From the NCBI RefSeq assembly GCF_050337045.1, contig NZ_JAKJSO010000009.1, forward strand, positions 439,940-503,939: a DNA stretch of 64,000 nucleotides, read 5' to 3'. Position 1 is the stretch's first letter. Every line of letters begins with the position of its first letter. The translations under genes and the position numbers were made by a program. This document shows, piece by piece, positions 35,363 through 44,997 of the stretch. Source of the DNA: Photobacterium kagoshimensis. GTDB taxonomy: Bacteria; Pseudomonadota; Gammaproteobacteria; Enterobacterales; Vibrionaceae. Under the pieces are notes generated by a model that was not told the DNA's origin, searched no databases, and was given only the letters and a program-made list of their open reading frames with translations.

Positions 35363-36445
35363 ATGGAAAACGTCTATAACTTTTGCGCTGGCCCAGCGAT
35401 GATCCCAGCCGAAGTGTTAAAAAAGGTTCAGGAAGAACTCATCAATTGGAATGGTTTAGGCACGTCTGTGATGGAGATTAGCCACCGCAGCAAAGAGTTT
35501 CTTGCGGTAGCGGAGCAGTCGGAAAAAGATCTACGCGATTTATTGTCAATTCCTGCTAACTACCATGTGCTATTTTGCCATGGTGGTGCGCGTGGTCAGT
35601 TTGCTGCTGTACCAATGAATTTATTGGGTGATGCCAAATCAGCAGATTACATGGATGGCGGCTACTGGGCCCACAGTGCTGTCGCGGAAGCAAAGAAATA
35701 CTGTTCACCAAATAATGTTGATATCACCTGTGTGCGCGATGGTAAGAAAGCAATTTTACCTGCCTCTGAGTGGCCGTTATCTGAAGACGCGGCATTTGTG
35801 CATTTCTGTCCGAATGAGACTATCGATGGGATTGAAATTCGTGACTTGCCTGAAACCGATAAGCCGATTGTTGCAGATATGTCTTCGACCATTTTGTCTC
35901 GCGAGATTGATGTGTCTAAGTACGGTGTGATTTACGCTGGCGCACAAAAAAATATCGGTCCAGCAGGCTTAACCTTAGTGATTGTACGTGATGATTTACT
36001 GGGTAAAGCAAAAGGTATTCTCCCAAGCATTTTAGATTACTCGGTGCTGGTGGATAAAGAATCAATGTTTAATACACCACCGACATTTGCTTGGTATTTA
36101 GCCGGTGAAGTCTTCAAGTGGCTCAAAAGCATTGGTGGTGTGGCGGAGATGCAACTGCGCAACGAAGCCAAAGCTAAAGTGCTGTATGACTTTATTGATA
36201 GCTCTGATTTCTACCGCAACGAGGTTCACGCCGATAACCGTTCATTAATGAATGTGCCTTTCCAACTGAAGAACCCAGATCTTGATGCGCTATTTTTACA
36301 GCAAGCGGATGCGGCTGGTTTGGTTGCTTTAAAAGGACACCGTGCAGTCGGGGGGATGCGTGCATCTATTTATAACGCGATGCCAATAGAAGGTGTACAG
36401 GCGTTAGTTGATTTTATGACAGCCTTTGAGCAAGCAAATGCATAA
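35363..36445 (+). CDS. serC: SerC, phosphoserine aminotransferase
   Basis: PLP enzyme that converts 3-phosphohydroxypyruvate to phosphoserine and also acts in pyridoxine synthesis. 360 residues, with the FCAGPAMIPAEV N-terminus, the GGARGQFAAVPMNL stretch and the PLP lysine in YAGAQKNIGPAGLTL. Start at 35363 (MENVYNF); an in-frame ATG at 35336 adds nine non-conserved residues. AGGAG lies ~13 bp upstream, a little far. The E. coli serC-aroA-cmk-rpsA order is retained, but with two inserted genes before aroA. Confidence 0.97.
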   Translation: MENVYNFCAGPAMIPAEVLKKVQEELINWNGLGTSVMEISHRSKEFLAVAEQSEKDLRDLLSIPANYHVLFCHGGARGQFAAVPMNLLGDAKSADYMDGGYWAHSAVAEAKKYCSPNNVDITCVRDGKKAILPASEWPLSEDAAFVHFCPNETIDGIEIRDLPETDKPIVADMSSTILSREIDVSKYGVIYAGAQKNIGPAGLTLVIVRDDLLGKAKGILPSILDYSVLVDKESMFNTPPTFAWYLAGEVFKWLKSIGGVAEMQLRNEAKAKVLYDFIDSSDFYRNEVHADNRSLMNVPFQLKNPDLDALFLQQADAAGLVALKGHRAVGGMRASIYNAMPIEGVQALVDFMTAFEQANA

Positions 36446-36471
36446 TTGAGTTTGTCTTAATAGTTCAAAAG

Positions 36472-36498
36472 AAAGCAGCTGAATGTGGCTGCTTTTTT
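36472..36498 (+). terminator. Terminator after serC
   Basis: AGCAGC-8-nt loop-GCTGCT stem followed by a T run, between serC and the convergent GNAT gene. Confidence 0.8.
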
Positions 36499-36521
36499 AT
36501 GTGCGCAATATAGCAGGGTGG

Positions 36522-36974
36522 TTAGTTTTTATGTTGATAACACATATAGACAAACTGCTTATCTTCCCCTGTTTGAACAAACCCCATACGCTGGTAAAGC
36601 GCACCAACACGGTTGCTTTGTAAGTAACTTAAGGTTAAGGGCAGTTGTTGGTGCTGGGCCTGTTTAATCGCCAGGTTCAGGATTTGAGAGCCAATGCCGA
36701 GCCCTTGATGAGACGGTAAAATAAAGAAGCGACAAAAATACAGCTTATCGCCTTGGTCTTGTACCAGGTAACTGCCAATCGCTTTGCCATTAGATTCTAT
36801 GATCAAAGGACGCTCTTCCAACCATTCTTCAGCATGAATACGACGTTGCACTGTTTCATCCCAGCCAAACACGTTTTTTATTGGCTCAAATTCGGTTTGC
36901 TTTTTTAGCTCAAACAGAAACTCATAATCGTCATCATAAGCTGTGCGAACAGTAAAAGGGGGAGGCGATGTCAT
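36522..36974 (-). CDS. GNAT-family N-acetyltransferase
   Basis: 150 residues with the acetyl-CoA binding motif FFILPSHQGLGIGSQIL (Q/RxxGxG/A type) and a C-terminal LYQRMGFVQTGED, the usual end of GNAT proteins. Substrate unknown. The stop to start distance to the NUDIX gene upstream is 6 bp, so the two are likely one operon, both inserted between serC and aroA. Confidence 0.87.
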   Translation of the reverse strand: MTSPPPFTVRTAYDDDYEFLFELKKQTEFEPIKNVFGWDETVQRRIHAEEWLEERPLIIESNGKAIGSYLVQDQGDKLYFCRFFILPSHQGLGIGSQILNLAIKQAQHQQLPLTLSYLQSNRVGALYQRMGFVQTGEDKQFVYMCYQHKN

Positions 36975-36980
36975 GGGGAA

Positions 36981-37412
36981 TTAGGACGCACTAAGATAAA
37001 CAATATTATCTAAATAACAGGCGATAGACTGCTCGCTGGCATCGAAGTGAGGCTGCGGGAGCATTTTAGGATCAACCCATAGCCAACCATCGCATTTTTC
37101 AGGCTCTTTCAATTGTGGAGTGCCTGTATATTCAGTCGCTAACAGGGCAATACTGATGTAATGCAGGCCAGACTCTTGATATGTCTTTAGGTTATTCGTG
37201 ACGGCAATAACTTGTGGGTTAAGGATCTGGACCCCAGTTTCTTCAAGCATTTCACGCACAGCACATTGTTCGAAGGTTTCACCAATTTCTAGGTGACCAC
37301 CAGGAATTGAGTAATACGGTGAGTGACTATTTTTGCGCTTACCGATCAGTACTTGCCCTTGTTCATTTACCAGAATAACGCCGATGCCCACTTTAGGGTT
37401 TTCTGCCGCCAT
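36981..37412 (-). CDS. NUDIX hydrolase (NUDT15-like nucleotide pyrophosphatase)
   Basis: 143 residues with a full Nudix box GHLEIGETFEQCAVREMLEETGV split as GX5EX7REXXEEXGX, and upstream KRKNSHSPYYSIPGG. Similar to small NTP-sanitising enzymes such as NUDT15; exact substrate cannot be told from sequence. It is first in a two-gene unit with the GNAT gene and divergent from aroA. Confidence 0.88.
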   Translation of the reverse strand: MAAENPKVGIGVILVNEQGQVLIGKRKNSHSPYYSIPGGHLEIGETFEQCAVREMLEETGVQILNPQVIAVTNNLKTYQESGLHYISIALLATEYTGTPQLKEPEKCDGWLWVDPKMLPQPHFDASEQSIACYLDNIVYLSAS

Positions 37413-37702
37413 ATTAAGCTTTTAACTCCAAAAATCTATTCTGAACCTATATATACAATGAAGTCACTGAACTGCCAATCTAATTTGTTAACAATCAGTG
37501 ATAAGACTCCAAGATAAAGTGCATGATTGTCTTCATCTCTTTAATCATAGGCTTGAACGGGTAGGGTTAAACAAGGGGACTATGGTGAATTAATACGTAG
37601 TGGCTAAGTTTGTACTAGTTAGGTGATGCATTGGTGCTGGCATCTCACAACATAATTCGCTAATCTGCTGGAACGCTAAAATTTAGGAAGACGCATAAAT
37701 AA

Positions 37703-38983
37703 ATGGAAAGTTTAACGTTACAGCCAATTAAACAGATTGATGGTGTAGTAAATTTACCGGGCTCAAAGAGTGTTTCGAACCGTGCCTTGTTATTGGCGGC
37801 GTTAGCACAGGGACAAACACGCCTAACCAACTTACTGGATAGCGATGATATTCGTCATATGCTAAATGCACTCAAGCAATTAGGGGTCCAATTCGAACTC
37901 TCTGCTGATAAAACTGAGTGTGTAGTAAATGGTTTAGGTCATGCTTTCCAACCAGAAAAAGCACTAGAGTTATATCTTGGTAATGCCGGCACGGCGATGC
38001 GCCCACTGGCAGCCGCATTGTGCCTCGGTAGCGGTGAGTTTGTCTTAACGGGTGAACCGCGCATGAAAGAGCGCCCAATTGGACATTTAGTCGATGCCCT
38101 GCGTACTGCGGGAGCAGAAGTCACTTACCTAGAAAATGAACACTACCCACCGCTCGCGATTAAAGGCACAGGCCTTAATGGTGGTGACGTTGAAATTGAT
38201 GGTTCTATTTCTAGCCAGTTTTTGACCGCATTCTTAATGGCGGCACCAATGGCAACGCAAGACACCGTTATTCGTATTAAGGGGGATTTGGTATCTAAAC
38301 CTTATATTGATATTACGCTGCACATTATGGCGCAATTTGGTGTGATAGTTGAAAACCGTAATTATCAAGAGTTTGTTGTGCCTGCGGGACAGATCTATCA
38401 AGCGCCTGGTGATTTTTTAGTTGAAGGGGATGCGTCTTCAGCCTCTTATTTTCTAGCCGCTGCCGCTATTAAGGGAGGCGCTGTTAAGGTTACGGGTATT
38501 GGCAAAAAAAGTATTCAAGGTGATGTTCAATTTGCTGATGCGTTGGCCAAAATGGGGGCTGAAATCGAGTGGGGTGATGACTATGTTATTGCTCGTCGCG
38601 GTGAGTTAAAAGCGGTCGACCTTGATTTTAACCATATTCCAGATGCAGCAATGACGATTGCGACTGCCGCACTATTTGCCGACGGTACAACCTCAATTCG
38701 CAATGTCTATAATTGGCGAGTGAAAGAAACAGACCGATTAGCGGCAATGGCGACAGAGTTACGTAAAGTCGGCGCGGAAGTCGAAGAAGGGCATGATTAC
38801 ATTACAATTACGCCGCCTAAGCAGCTACTTCATGCCGCTATTGACACCTATGATGACCACCGTATGGCAATGTGCTTTTCATTAGTTGCATTAAGCGATA
38901 CACCGGTGACCATTAATGATCCGAAGTGCACATCAAAAACATTCCCAGATTACTTTGAGAAGCTTGAAGGACTCAGCCGATAA
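37703..38983 (+). CDS. aroA: AroA, EPSP synthase
   Basis: Joins shikimate 3-phosphate and PEP, the sixth shikimate step. 426 residues with NLPGSKSVSNRALLLAAL, LYLGNAGTAMRPLAAAL and the GEPRMKERPIGHLVDALR stretch of the class I enzyme. Its product feeds chorismate to the trp operon at the left of this window. Followed by a terminator and cmk. Confidence 0.98.
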   Translation: MESLTLQPIKQIDGVVNLPGSKSVSNRALLLAALAQGQTRLTNLLDSDDIRHMLNALKQLGVQFELSADKTECVVNGLGHAFQPEKALELYLGNAGTAMRPLAAALCLGSGEFVLTGEPRMKERPIGHLVDALRTAGAEVTYLENEHYPPLAIKGTGLNGGDVEIDGSISSQFLTAFLMAAPMATQDTVIRIKGDLVSKPYIDITLHIMAQFGVIVENRNYQEFVVPAGQIYQAPGDFLVEGDASSASYFLAAAAIKGGAVKVTGIGKKSIQGDVQFADALAKMGAEIEWGDDYVIARRGELKAVDLDFNHIPDAAMTIATAALFADGTTSIRNVYNWRVKETDRLAAMATELRKVGAEVEEGHDYITITPPKQLLHAAIDTYDDHRMAMCFSLVALSDTPVTINDPKCTSKTFPDYFEKLEGLSR

Positions 38984-39020
38984 TCAGCCGCTTATAAATA
39001 TAAGAAAATAATCAAGAATT

Positions 39021-39052
39021 ACACCCATATCACCAGATGTGGGTGTTTTTTC
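39021..39052 (+). terminator. Terminator after aroA
   Basis: ACACCCATAT-loop-ATGTGGGTGT stem (one mismatch) followed by a T run. Confidence 0.85.
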
Positions 39053-39225
39053 TTCAGCTAATTTTTTCCTATTCGATGCGGCCGTTTTCTTCTGCCCCTT
39101 TTCAAAAAAATCACGTATAATCTGCGCCCGTTTGATTGATGGCTTAACTTTGTTGTTGCTGCATTTTTTGCTATGCAAAATTAAGCGATTAATATTACGA
39201 TTGTGAAAATATTCGGAGATACTCT

Positions 39226-39906
39226 ATGTCTACACATTCACCTGTAATCACGGTTGATGGCCCCAGCGGTGCAGGTAAAGGCACACTATGTATGCTTTTA
39301 GCTGACAAGTTAGGTTGGAATCTTTTAGATTCTGGCGCTATCTACCGTGTATTAGCACTTGCAGCGCTTCATCACGGTGTTGATCTTGAATCAGAAGAAG
39401 CGCTAGTGGTACTGGCGGCGCATTTAGATGTGCAGTTTGTTGCTGAAGGTGACTTGGTGAAAGTGATCTTAGAAGGCGAAGATGTATCGCCTACATTGCG
39501 TACTCAAGATGTGGCGAACGCAGCATCTAAAATTGCGGCACTTCCTCGTGTTCGTGAAGCCTTACTACGCCGTCAACGTGCGTTTAGTGAAGCGCCTGGT
39601 TTAGTGGCTGATGGCCGCGATATGGGCACGGTTGTTTTTCCACAAGCGGAAGTGAAAATCTTCCTAGATGCGAGTGCGGAAGAACGTGCTAATCGCCGTA
39701 TGAATCAGTTGCAAAATAAAGGCATAGATGTTAACTTTGTCACCCTTTTAAGCGAGATTCAAGAACGCGATTATAGAGATCGTAACCGTGCGGTTGCTCC
39801 TCTGCGTCCCGCTGATGATGCTTTAGTGCTAGACTCTACTGAACTTTCAATAGAGCAAGTGACAGCACAAGCCCTCGCTTATATTGAACAAAAATTGTCT
39901 TGTTGA
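39226..39906 (+). CDS. cmk: Cmk, cytidylate kinase
   Basis: Phosphorylates CMP and dCMP. 226 residues with the P-loop VDGPSGAGKGT at residues 9-19, SGAIYRV, and the VADGRDMGTVVFPQA motif of CMP kinases. Start is an ATG at 39226. Sits upstream of rpsA as in most gammaproteobacteria, with 103 bp between. Confidence 0.97.
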   Translation: MSTHSPVITVDGPSGAGKGTLCMLLADKLGWNLLDSGAIYRVLALAALHHGVDLESEEALVVLAAHLDVQFVAEGDLVKVILEGEDVSPTLRTQDVANAASKIAALPRVREALLRRQRAFSEAPGLVADGRDMGTVVFPQAEVKIFLDASAEERANRRMNQLQNKGIDVNFVTLLSEIQERDYRDRNRAVAPLRPADDALVLDSTELSIEQVTAQALAYIEQKLSC

Positions 39907-40009
39907 ATACTCAGCAAGGCGGCGTCGGTGTCAAGGAAGATAACTGACTTTTATATCAACCCCATGCGGTAGGATACCCATGGTTGTTTATCAAATTGAA
40001 GATTAAATA

Positions 40010-41680
40010 ATGACTGAATCTTTTGCTTTACTCTTTGAAGAGTCTCTAAACGAAATCGAAACACGCCCAGGCGCGATCGTTAAAGGTACTGTAGTAGCTA
40101 TCGAGAACGGTTACGTTCTTGTTGATGCTGGCCTTAAGTCAGAGTCATCTATCCCAGCTGAAGAATTCAAGAACGCTGCTGGCGAACTTGAAATCGAAAT
40201 CGGCGCACAAGTAGATGTTGCTCTTGACGCGATCGAAGATGGTTTCGGTGAGACTAAACTTTCTCGTGAGAAAGCTAAGCGTCACGAAGCTTGGATCCAG
40301 CTTGAAAAAGCTTACGAAGAAGCTGAAACTGTTGTTGGTATCATCAACGGTAAAGTTAAGGGCGGCTTCACAGTTGAACTTAACGGCATCCGTGCGTTCC
40401 TACCAGGTTCACTAGTAGACGTACGTCCAATCCGTGACACTGCTCACCTTGAAAACAAAGAGCTAGAGTTCAAAGTAATCAAGCTTGATCAGAAGCGCAA
40501 CAACGTTGTTGTTTCTCGCCGCGCAGTTATCGAATCTGAAAACAGCGTTGAGCGTGACGAGCTACTTGCATCTCTACAAGAAGGCATGGAAGTTAAAGGT
40601 ATCGTTAAGAACCTTACTGACTACGGTGCATTCGTTGATCTTGGTGGTGTTGACGGTCTTCTACACATTACTGATATGGCTTGGAAACGCGTTAAGCACC
40701 CAAGTGAAATCGTTAATGTTGGTGACGAAATCAACGTTAAAGTTCTTAAGTTCGACCGTGAGCGTACTCGCGTATCACTAGGTCTTAAGCAACTTGGCGA
40801 AGATCCATGGGTTGCAATCGCTAAGCGTTACCCAGAAAGCACTAAGCTATCTGGCCGCGTAACTAACCTAACTGACTACGGCTGCTTCGTTGAAATCGAA
40901 GAAGGCGTTGAAGGTCTTGTACACGTTTCTGAGATGGATTGGACTAACAAAAACATCCACCCATCAAAAGTTGTTAACGTGGGCGACGAAGTTGAAGTTA
41001 TGGTTCTTGATATCGACGAAGAACGTCGTCGTATCAGCCTAGGTCTTAAGCAGTGTAAAGCTAACCCATGGCAGTCATTTGCAGAAATGCAAGCTAAGGG
41101 CGATAAAGTAACTGGTAAGATCAAGTCTATCACTGATTTCGGTATCTTCATCGGTCTTGAAGGCGGCATCGACGGTCTAGTTCACCTATCTGACATTTCT
41201 TGGAATGTTTCTGGTGAAGACGCAGTTCGTGACTTCAAGAAAGGCGACGAAATCTCTGCAGTAGTTCTTGCAGTTGACGCAGAGCGTGAGCGTATCTCTC
41301 TAGGCGTTAAGCAAATCGAAGAAGACCCATTCAACGGCTACGTTGCAGTTAACAAGAAAGGTGCTCTAGTTACCGGTACTGTTACTGCAGTTGACGCGAA
41401 AGGCGCAACAGTTGAGCTAATTGAAGGTGTTGAAGGTTACCTACGTGCTTCTGAAGCATCTGTTGACCGTGTTGAAGACGCAACTCTAGTTCTTTCTGTT
41501 GGCGATTCTGTTGAAGCTAAATTCACAGGCGTTGACCGTAAGAACCGCGTAATCAACCTATCTGTACGCGCTAAAGACGTTGCTGAAGAGCAAGAAGCAA
41601 TGGCTACTCTGAACAAGCAAGATGATGCTTCGTTCGGTAACGCTATGGCTGACGCTTTCAAAGCTGCTAAAGGCGAATAA
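40010..41680 (+). CDS. rpsA: RpsA, 30S ribosomal protein S1
   Basis: 556-residue S1 with six S1/OB repeats; the repeated features IVKNLTDYGAFVDLGGVDGLLHITDM, VTNLTDYGCFVEIEEGVEGLVHVSEM and the following copies are obvious. Binds mRNA leaders at the ribosome. Codon use is strongly biased (for example GTT, CTT, CGT), as expected for a highly expressed gene. The short leader (39907-40009) could fold for autoregulation, but no structure was established. ihfB follows. Confidence 0.98.
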   Translation: MTESFALLFEESLNEIETRPGAIVKGTVVAIENGYVLVDAGLKSESSIPAEEFKNAAGELEIEIGAQVDVALDAIEDGFGETKLSREKAKRHEAWIQLEKAYEEAETVVGIINGKVKGGFTVELNGIRAFLPGSLVDVRPIRDTAHLENKELEFKVIKLDQKRNNVVVSRRAVIESENSVERDELLASLQEGMEVKGIVKNLTDYGAFVDLGGVDGLLHITDMAWKRVKHPSEIVNVGDEINVKVLKFDRERTRVSLGLKQLGEDPWVAIAKRYPESTKLSGRVTNLTDYGCFVEIEEGVEGLVHVSEMDWTNKNIHPSKVVNVGDEVEVMVLDIDEERRRISLGLKQCKANPWQSFAEMQAKGDKVTGKIKSITDFGIFIGLEGGIDGLVHLSDISWNVSGEDAVRDFKKGDEISAVVLAVDAERERISLGVKQIEEDPFNGYVAVNKKGALVTGTVTAVDAKGATVELIEGVEGYLRASEASVDRVEDATLVLSVGDSVEAKFTGVDRKNRVINLSVRAKDVAEEQEAMATLNKQDDASFGNAMADAFKAAKGE

Positions 41681-41764
41681 TTGAGCTTAGGGAGAAAAAG
41701 CGTTTTAGCATTTTCTCCCTAAACGGTTATACTATTGAGAAACATACTAAAAACCGGAGTGTTT

Positions 41765-42055
41765 ATGACAAAGTCTGAATTAATTGAAAGGCTATGTAGT
41801 CAACAAACACATCTTTCTGCCAAACAGGTAGAAGATGCAATCAAGGATATCCTTGAGCACATGGCGAATACCCTCGAAGAGGGCGATCGCATTGAGATCC
41901 GCGGCTTTGGTAGCTTCTCGTTGCATTACCGTGCTCCCCGTGTAGGTCGCAACCCTAAAACTGGTGATAAAGTTGAGTTGGACGGCAAGTTCGTTCCTCA
42001 CTTCAAGCCAGGTAAAGAATTACGCGATCGTGTTAATTTGTCTCTGGCAGGTTAA
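41765..42055 (+). CDS. ihfB: IhfB, integration host factor beta subunit
   Basis: Histone-like DNA-bending protein of 96 residues. DNA-binding arm includes GFGSFSLHYRAPRVGRNPKTG. Start at 41765 (MTKSELIERL) with GGAG six bases upstream; the frame is open to 41735 without family similarity. Downstream of rpsA as in E. coli. IHF also assists sigma-54 promoters such as the psp promoter at 52138. Confidence 0.97.
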   Translation: MTKSELIERLCSQQTHLSAKQVEDAIKDILEHMANTLEEGDRIEIRGFGSFSLHYRAPRVGRNPKTGDKVELDGKFVPHFKPGKELRDRVNLSLAG

Positions 42056-42375
42056 CCACGGTTCTGACAAAAAACGGCATACATTGTATGCCGTTTTTTT
42101 ATGCCTAAAATTTGAGTTGTATTGCCAGTGGAAAGAAGACACCTTAGAATATTGATTCTGTACCGTGATTCTGCAAGATGGTAATGAGTTAAGTTACTAT
42201 TTATTAAGCAGAAAATATTTATTCTTATGAATATATCAATATTGAGAGCTAAGTGTTCATAGAACGTGCGGAATTATGTCGTTACTTAATGATTTTGGTT
42301 GCGAGTTACTGCATAATCACAGAATGTTCTGTTTGATATAATCGAACTTTGATGGATTAAGTGAGAGGATTCACG
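42056..42375 (+). other. ihfB-lapA intergenic region
   Basis: 320 bp. Contains the ihfB terminator and, nearer lapA, an AT-rich stretch likely to hold its promoter. No other feature was recognised. Confidence 0.4.
42069..42100 (+). terminator. Terminator after ihfB
   Basis: CGGCATACA-TGTATGCCG stem flanked by A and T runs of about six, 13 bp after the ihfB stop. Confidence 0.9.
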
Positions 42376-42660
42376 ATGAAAATAATTGGCATTCTGCTAC
42401 TCATAGTCTGCTTTCTGATCACCTTAGCACTTGGGGCACAAAACCAAGAGCTGGTGAATTTTAACTACCTTGTCGCGCAAGGTGAGTTCCAGTTATCAAC
42501 ATTATTAGGCATCGCATTCGGTGGTGGTTTTGCTATTGGTTGGTTGATCTGTGGCCTTCTATATTTGAAAGCGCGTGTTTCAAAAAATCTACTAACCAAA
42601 AAAGTGGCTAAGCAACAAAAAGAGTTGGAGCAGCTTCGCGCCGCGCCAGCGAAGGACTAA
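42376..42660 (+). CDS. lapA: LapA, LPS assembly protein A
   Basis: 94-residue inner-membrane protein with two membrane segments (residues about 4-22 and 43-65) separated by ALGAQNQELVNFNYL, and a basic, coiled-coil cytoplasmic tail. The LapA/LapB pair links LPS synthesis to its demand by acting on FtsH and LpxC. Start at 42376 with AGAGGA seven bases away. lapB follows after three bases. Confidence 0.95.
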   Translation: MKIIGILLLIVCFLITLALGAQNQELVNFNYLVAQGEFQLSTLLGIAFGGGFAIGWLICGLLYLKARVSKNLLTKKVAKQQKELEQLRAAPAKD

Positions 42661-42663
42661 TCA

Positions 42664-43833
42664 ATGCTTGAGCTGTTGTTCCTGTTACTCCCTATTGCTG
42701 CTGCCTATGGCTGGTATATGGGTAACAGGAACGCACAAAATGAACGACAGGAACAGTCTCATCACATGTCACGTCAATACGTGACAGGTCTGAACCTATT
42801 GCTCTCTGATCAATCAGATAAAGCAGTAGATGTATTTATTGAGCTGCTTCAAGTTGACAGTGAAACAATTGATACCCACCTTGCACTTGGTAACCTTTTC
42901 CGAAGCCGAGGTGAAGTCGATCGCGCAATTCGTATTCACCAAAACCTCATCGCTCGCCCAAACCTAACAATCGATCAACGTAATCTGGCGTTACAACAGT
43001 TAGCAAAAGACTACATGGCTGCTGGTTTCCTCGATCGAGCAGAGAAAATATTTCAGCAACTGCTTGATGAACCCGATCATCGTAAAGCGGCACTCCAACA
43101 GCTCCTCTCTATTTATCAGCAGACCCGTGAATGGGAAAATGCGATAGAGATGGCGACGCAACTGGTAAAAATAGGCAAAACGAAGTTAAAGCACGATATT
43201 GCACATTATTGGTGTGAATTGTCGATGCTGGAGTTAGGTGCCCAAAATCCAGACAAAGCAAAGCAACACTTAAAGAAAGCACTATCGGCTGATAAAAATT
43301 GTGTCAGGGCAACCATAGCGACTGCACGTATTTTGATTTCTGAAAAAGAATATAAATCAGCAGCAAAGCAGCTAGAGCGTATCGCAGAGCAAGATATTGA
43401 ATTTATTAGCGAAGGTTTACCTTTGTTATTGCAATGCTATGAAGCAATTGGTAACGAAGCTGCTTGGCTCAAGTATCTACAAAACTCAGTGGAGCATAAA
43501 GCAGGCGCAACAGCGGAACTGATGCTGGCTGATGAAATATTTAAACATGAAGGTGCTGCGTTAGCGCAAGCTTTTATGACGCGACAGTTAACTAAAAACC
43601 CAACGATGAAGGGCTTCTACCAACTGATGGACTACCATCTGGATGAAGCTGAAGAGGGACGGGCTAAAGATAGCCTAACCTCGTTGCGTAAATTAGTGGG
43701 TGAACAACTGAAACTTAAACCGAACTTCCGCTGCCGAAACTGTGGTTTTGCTACCCATTCACTTTATTGGCAGTGTCCATCGTGTAAAAGCTGGGGAACG
43801 GTTAAGCCTATTCGCGGTTTAGATGGTGAATAG
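42664..43833 (+). CDS. lapB: LapB (YciM), LPS assembly protein B
   Basis: 389 residues. An N-terminal membrane anchor, then TPR repeats (for example VDSETIDTHLALGNLFRSRG and LDRAEKIFQQLLDEPDHRKA), and a C-terminal rubredoxin-type zinc ribbon CRNCGF...CPSC. It targets LpxC to FtsH for degradation and so controls LPS level. Cotranscribed with lapA. A terminator follows. Confidence 0.97.
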   Translation: MLELLFLLLPIAAAYGWYMGNRNAQNERQEQSHHMSRQYVTGLNLLLSDQSDKAVDVFIELLQVDSETIDTHLALGNLFRSRGEVDRAIRIHQNLIARPNLTIDQRNLALQQLAKDYMAAGFLDRAEKIFQQLLDEPDHRKAALQQLLSIYQQTREWENAIEMATQLVKIGKTKLKHDIAHYWCELSMLELGAQNPDKAKQHLKKALSADKNCVRATIATARILISEKEYKSAAKQLERIAEQDIEFISEGLPLLLQCYEAIGNEAAWLKYLQNSVEHKAGATAELMLADEIFKHEGAALAQAFMTRQLTKNPTMKGFYQLMDYHLDEAEEGRAKDSLTSLRKLVGEQLKLKPNFRCRNCGFATHSLYWQCPSCKSWGTVKPIRGLDGE

Positions 43834-44144
43834 CAGGTTTACATTGTTGATATTTTAGAGCTTAGAGCCCACTTTTAAAATGAGTGGGCTTTTTTGTGGG
43901 TAAAACATAAGATTTAACAGGTTATTTTTAGTTTTAAATCGATATTCAGTATTTTTATGAGTTTTATGAGGCGGTAAAATTAATCTTACTGTAACAAACG
44001 ATTGGCTAGTGATGAATAGTGGCTGTTTTGCCTATCTGTGGGTGTAAATGTAATTAACGCTCGAAAAAATGCAATTTTCATGTACAATTCTGCCGCAGAC
44101 AGGAAACTGTACGTGACTGATTTATAGATAAAGCAGGAGATACA
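43834..44144 (+). other. lapB-pyrF intergenic region with a candidate pyrF promoter
   Basis: 311 bp. Contains the lapB terminator (43866-43895). A possible pyrF -10 with an extended element, TGTACAAT, sits at 44081-44088. No -35 box stands out. Confidence 0.4.
43866..43895 (+). terminator. Terminator after lapB
   Basis: AGCCCACT-loop-AGTGGGCT stem followed by a T run. Confidence 0.87.
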
Positions 44145-44840
44145 ATGTTAGACCCAAAAGTGATTGTCGCTCTCGACTACCCAAATCAAGATGATGCGTT
44201 AGCTTTTGTTGACCGTATTGAACCGGGAAGCTGCCGACTGAAAGTTGGTAAAGAGATGTTTACTTATTTTGGCCCTGACTTTGTGCGTAAACTGCATGAT
44301 CGGGGTCATTCTGTATTTCTGGACTTAAAATTCCATGATATCCCAAATACATGCTCGCGCGCAGTGGCTGCTGCTGCTGATATGGGAGTGTGGATGGTAA
44401 ATGTTCACGCCAGCGGTGGTGAACGCATGATGGCCGCATCGCGCGAAATTCTAGAGCCTTATGGAAAAGATCGCCCGTTATTGATTGCTGTGACTGTACT
44501 GACAAGTATGGAGGCCTCGGACCTTGCGGGGATTGGCATCCAACGTGAGCCACAAGAGCATGTTCTAAACCTTGCTAGCTTAACGAAGAACAGCGGTTTA
44601 GATGGTGTTGTTTGCTCTGCACAAGAAGCATCAATGTTAAAAGCAAACTTAGGGCAAGAGTTTAAGCTAATTACCCCAGGTATTCGTCCTGCCGGCAGTG
44701 CTGCGGGTGATCAGCGCCGTGTGATGACACCAGTAGAAGCCGTACAGGCGGGGTCTGATTATCTTGTGATTGGTCGTCCTATCACTAAAGCTGTCGATCC
44801 TGCGGCAGTACTTGCTGAGATTAATGCATCGCTAGCGTAA
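44145..44840 (+). CDS. pyrF: PyrF, orotidine 5'-phosphate decarboxylase
   Basis: Last step of UMP synthesis. 231 residues; the catalytic Asp-Lys-Asp array DLKFHDIPNT near residue 60, N-terminal VALDYPNQDDAL and C-terminal ITPGIRPAGS and VIGRPITKA motifs (phosphate binding) are intact. GCAGGAGA lies just upstream of the ATG. In E. coli pyrF also follows lapB. Confidence 0.98.
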   Translation: MLDPKVIVALDYPNQDDALAFVDRIEPGSCRLKVGKEMFTYFGPDFVRKLHDRGHSVFLDLKFHDIPNTCSRAVAAAADMGVWMVNVHASGGERMMAASREILEPYGKDRPLLIAVTVLTSMEASDLAGIGIQREPQEHVLNLASLTKNSGLDGVVCSAQEASMLKANLGQEFKLITPGIRPAGSAAGDQRRVMTPVEAVQAGSDYLVIGRPITKAVDPAAVLAEINASLA

Positions 44841-44866
44841 TCAGTTTTGTTGGCTAAATTCAAGAT

Positions 44867-44898
44867 AACGGCTCACAGCAATGTGGGCCGTTTTTTTT
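44867..44898 (+). terminator. Terminator after pyrF
   Basis: AACGGCTCACA-TGTGGGCCGTT stem (one mismatch) followed by eight T. Confidence 0.88.
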
Positions 44899-44997
44899 GT
44901 GTTTGATTAACAATAATCAGAATTTATATTTGTAGCTTATCTATGGTGTGTGTCAAAATATCGACATTCTTTTTAGCGATATAAGTGACTGGTAAAC

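Noticed and set aside
35152..35364. 70-codon minus-strand frame after gyrA
   Set aside because: Overlaps the gyrA terminator and the serC leader; no family similarity.
38984..39178. 64-codon minus-strand frame after aroA
   Set aside because: It runs through the aroA terminator hairpin and is very Lys-rich with no ribosome site; a chance frame.
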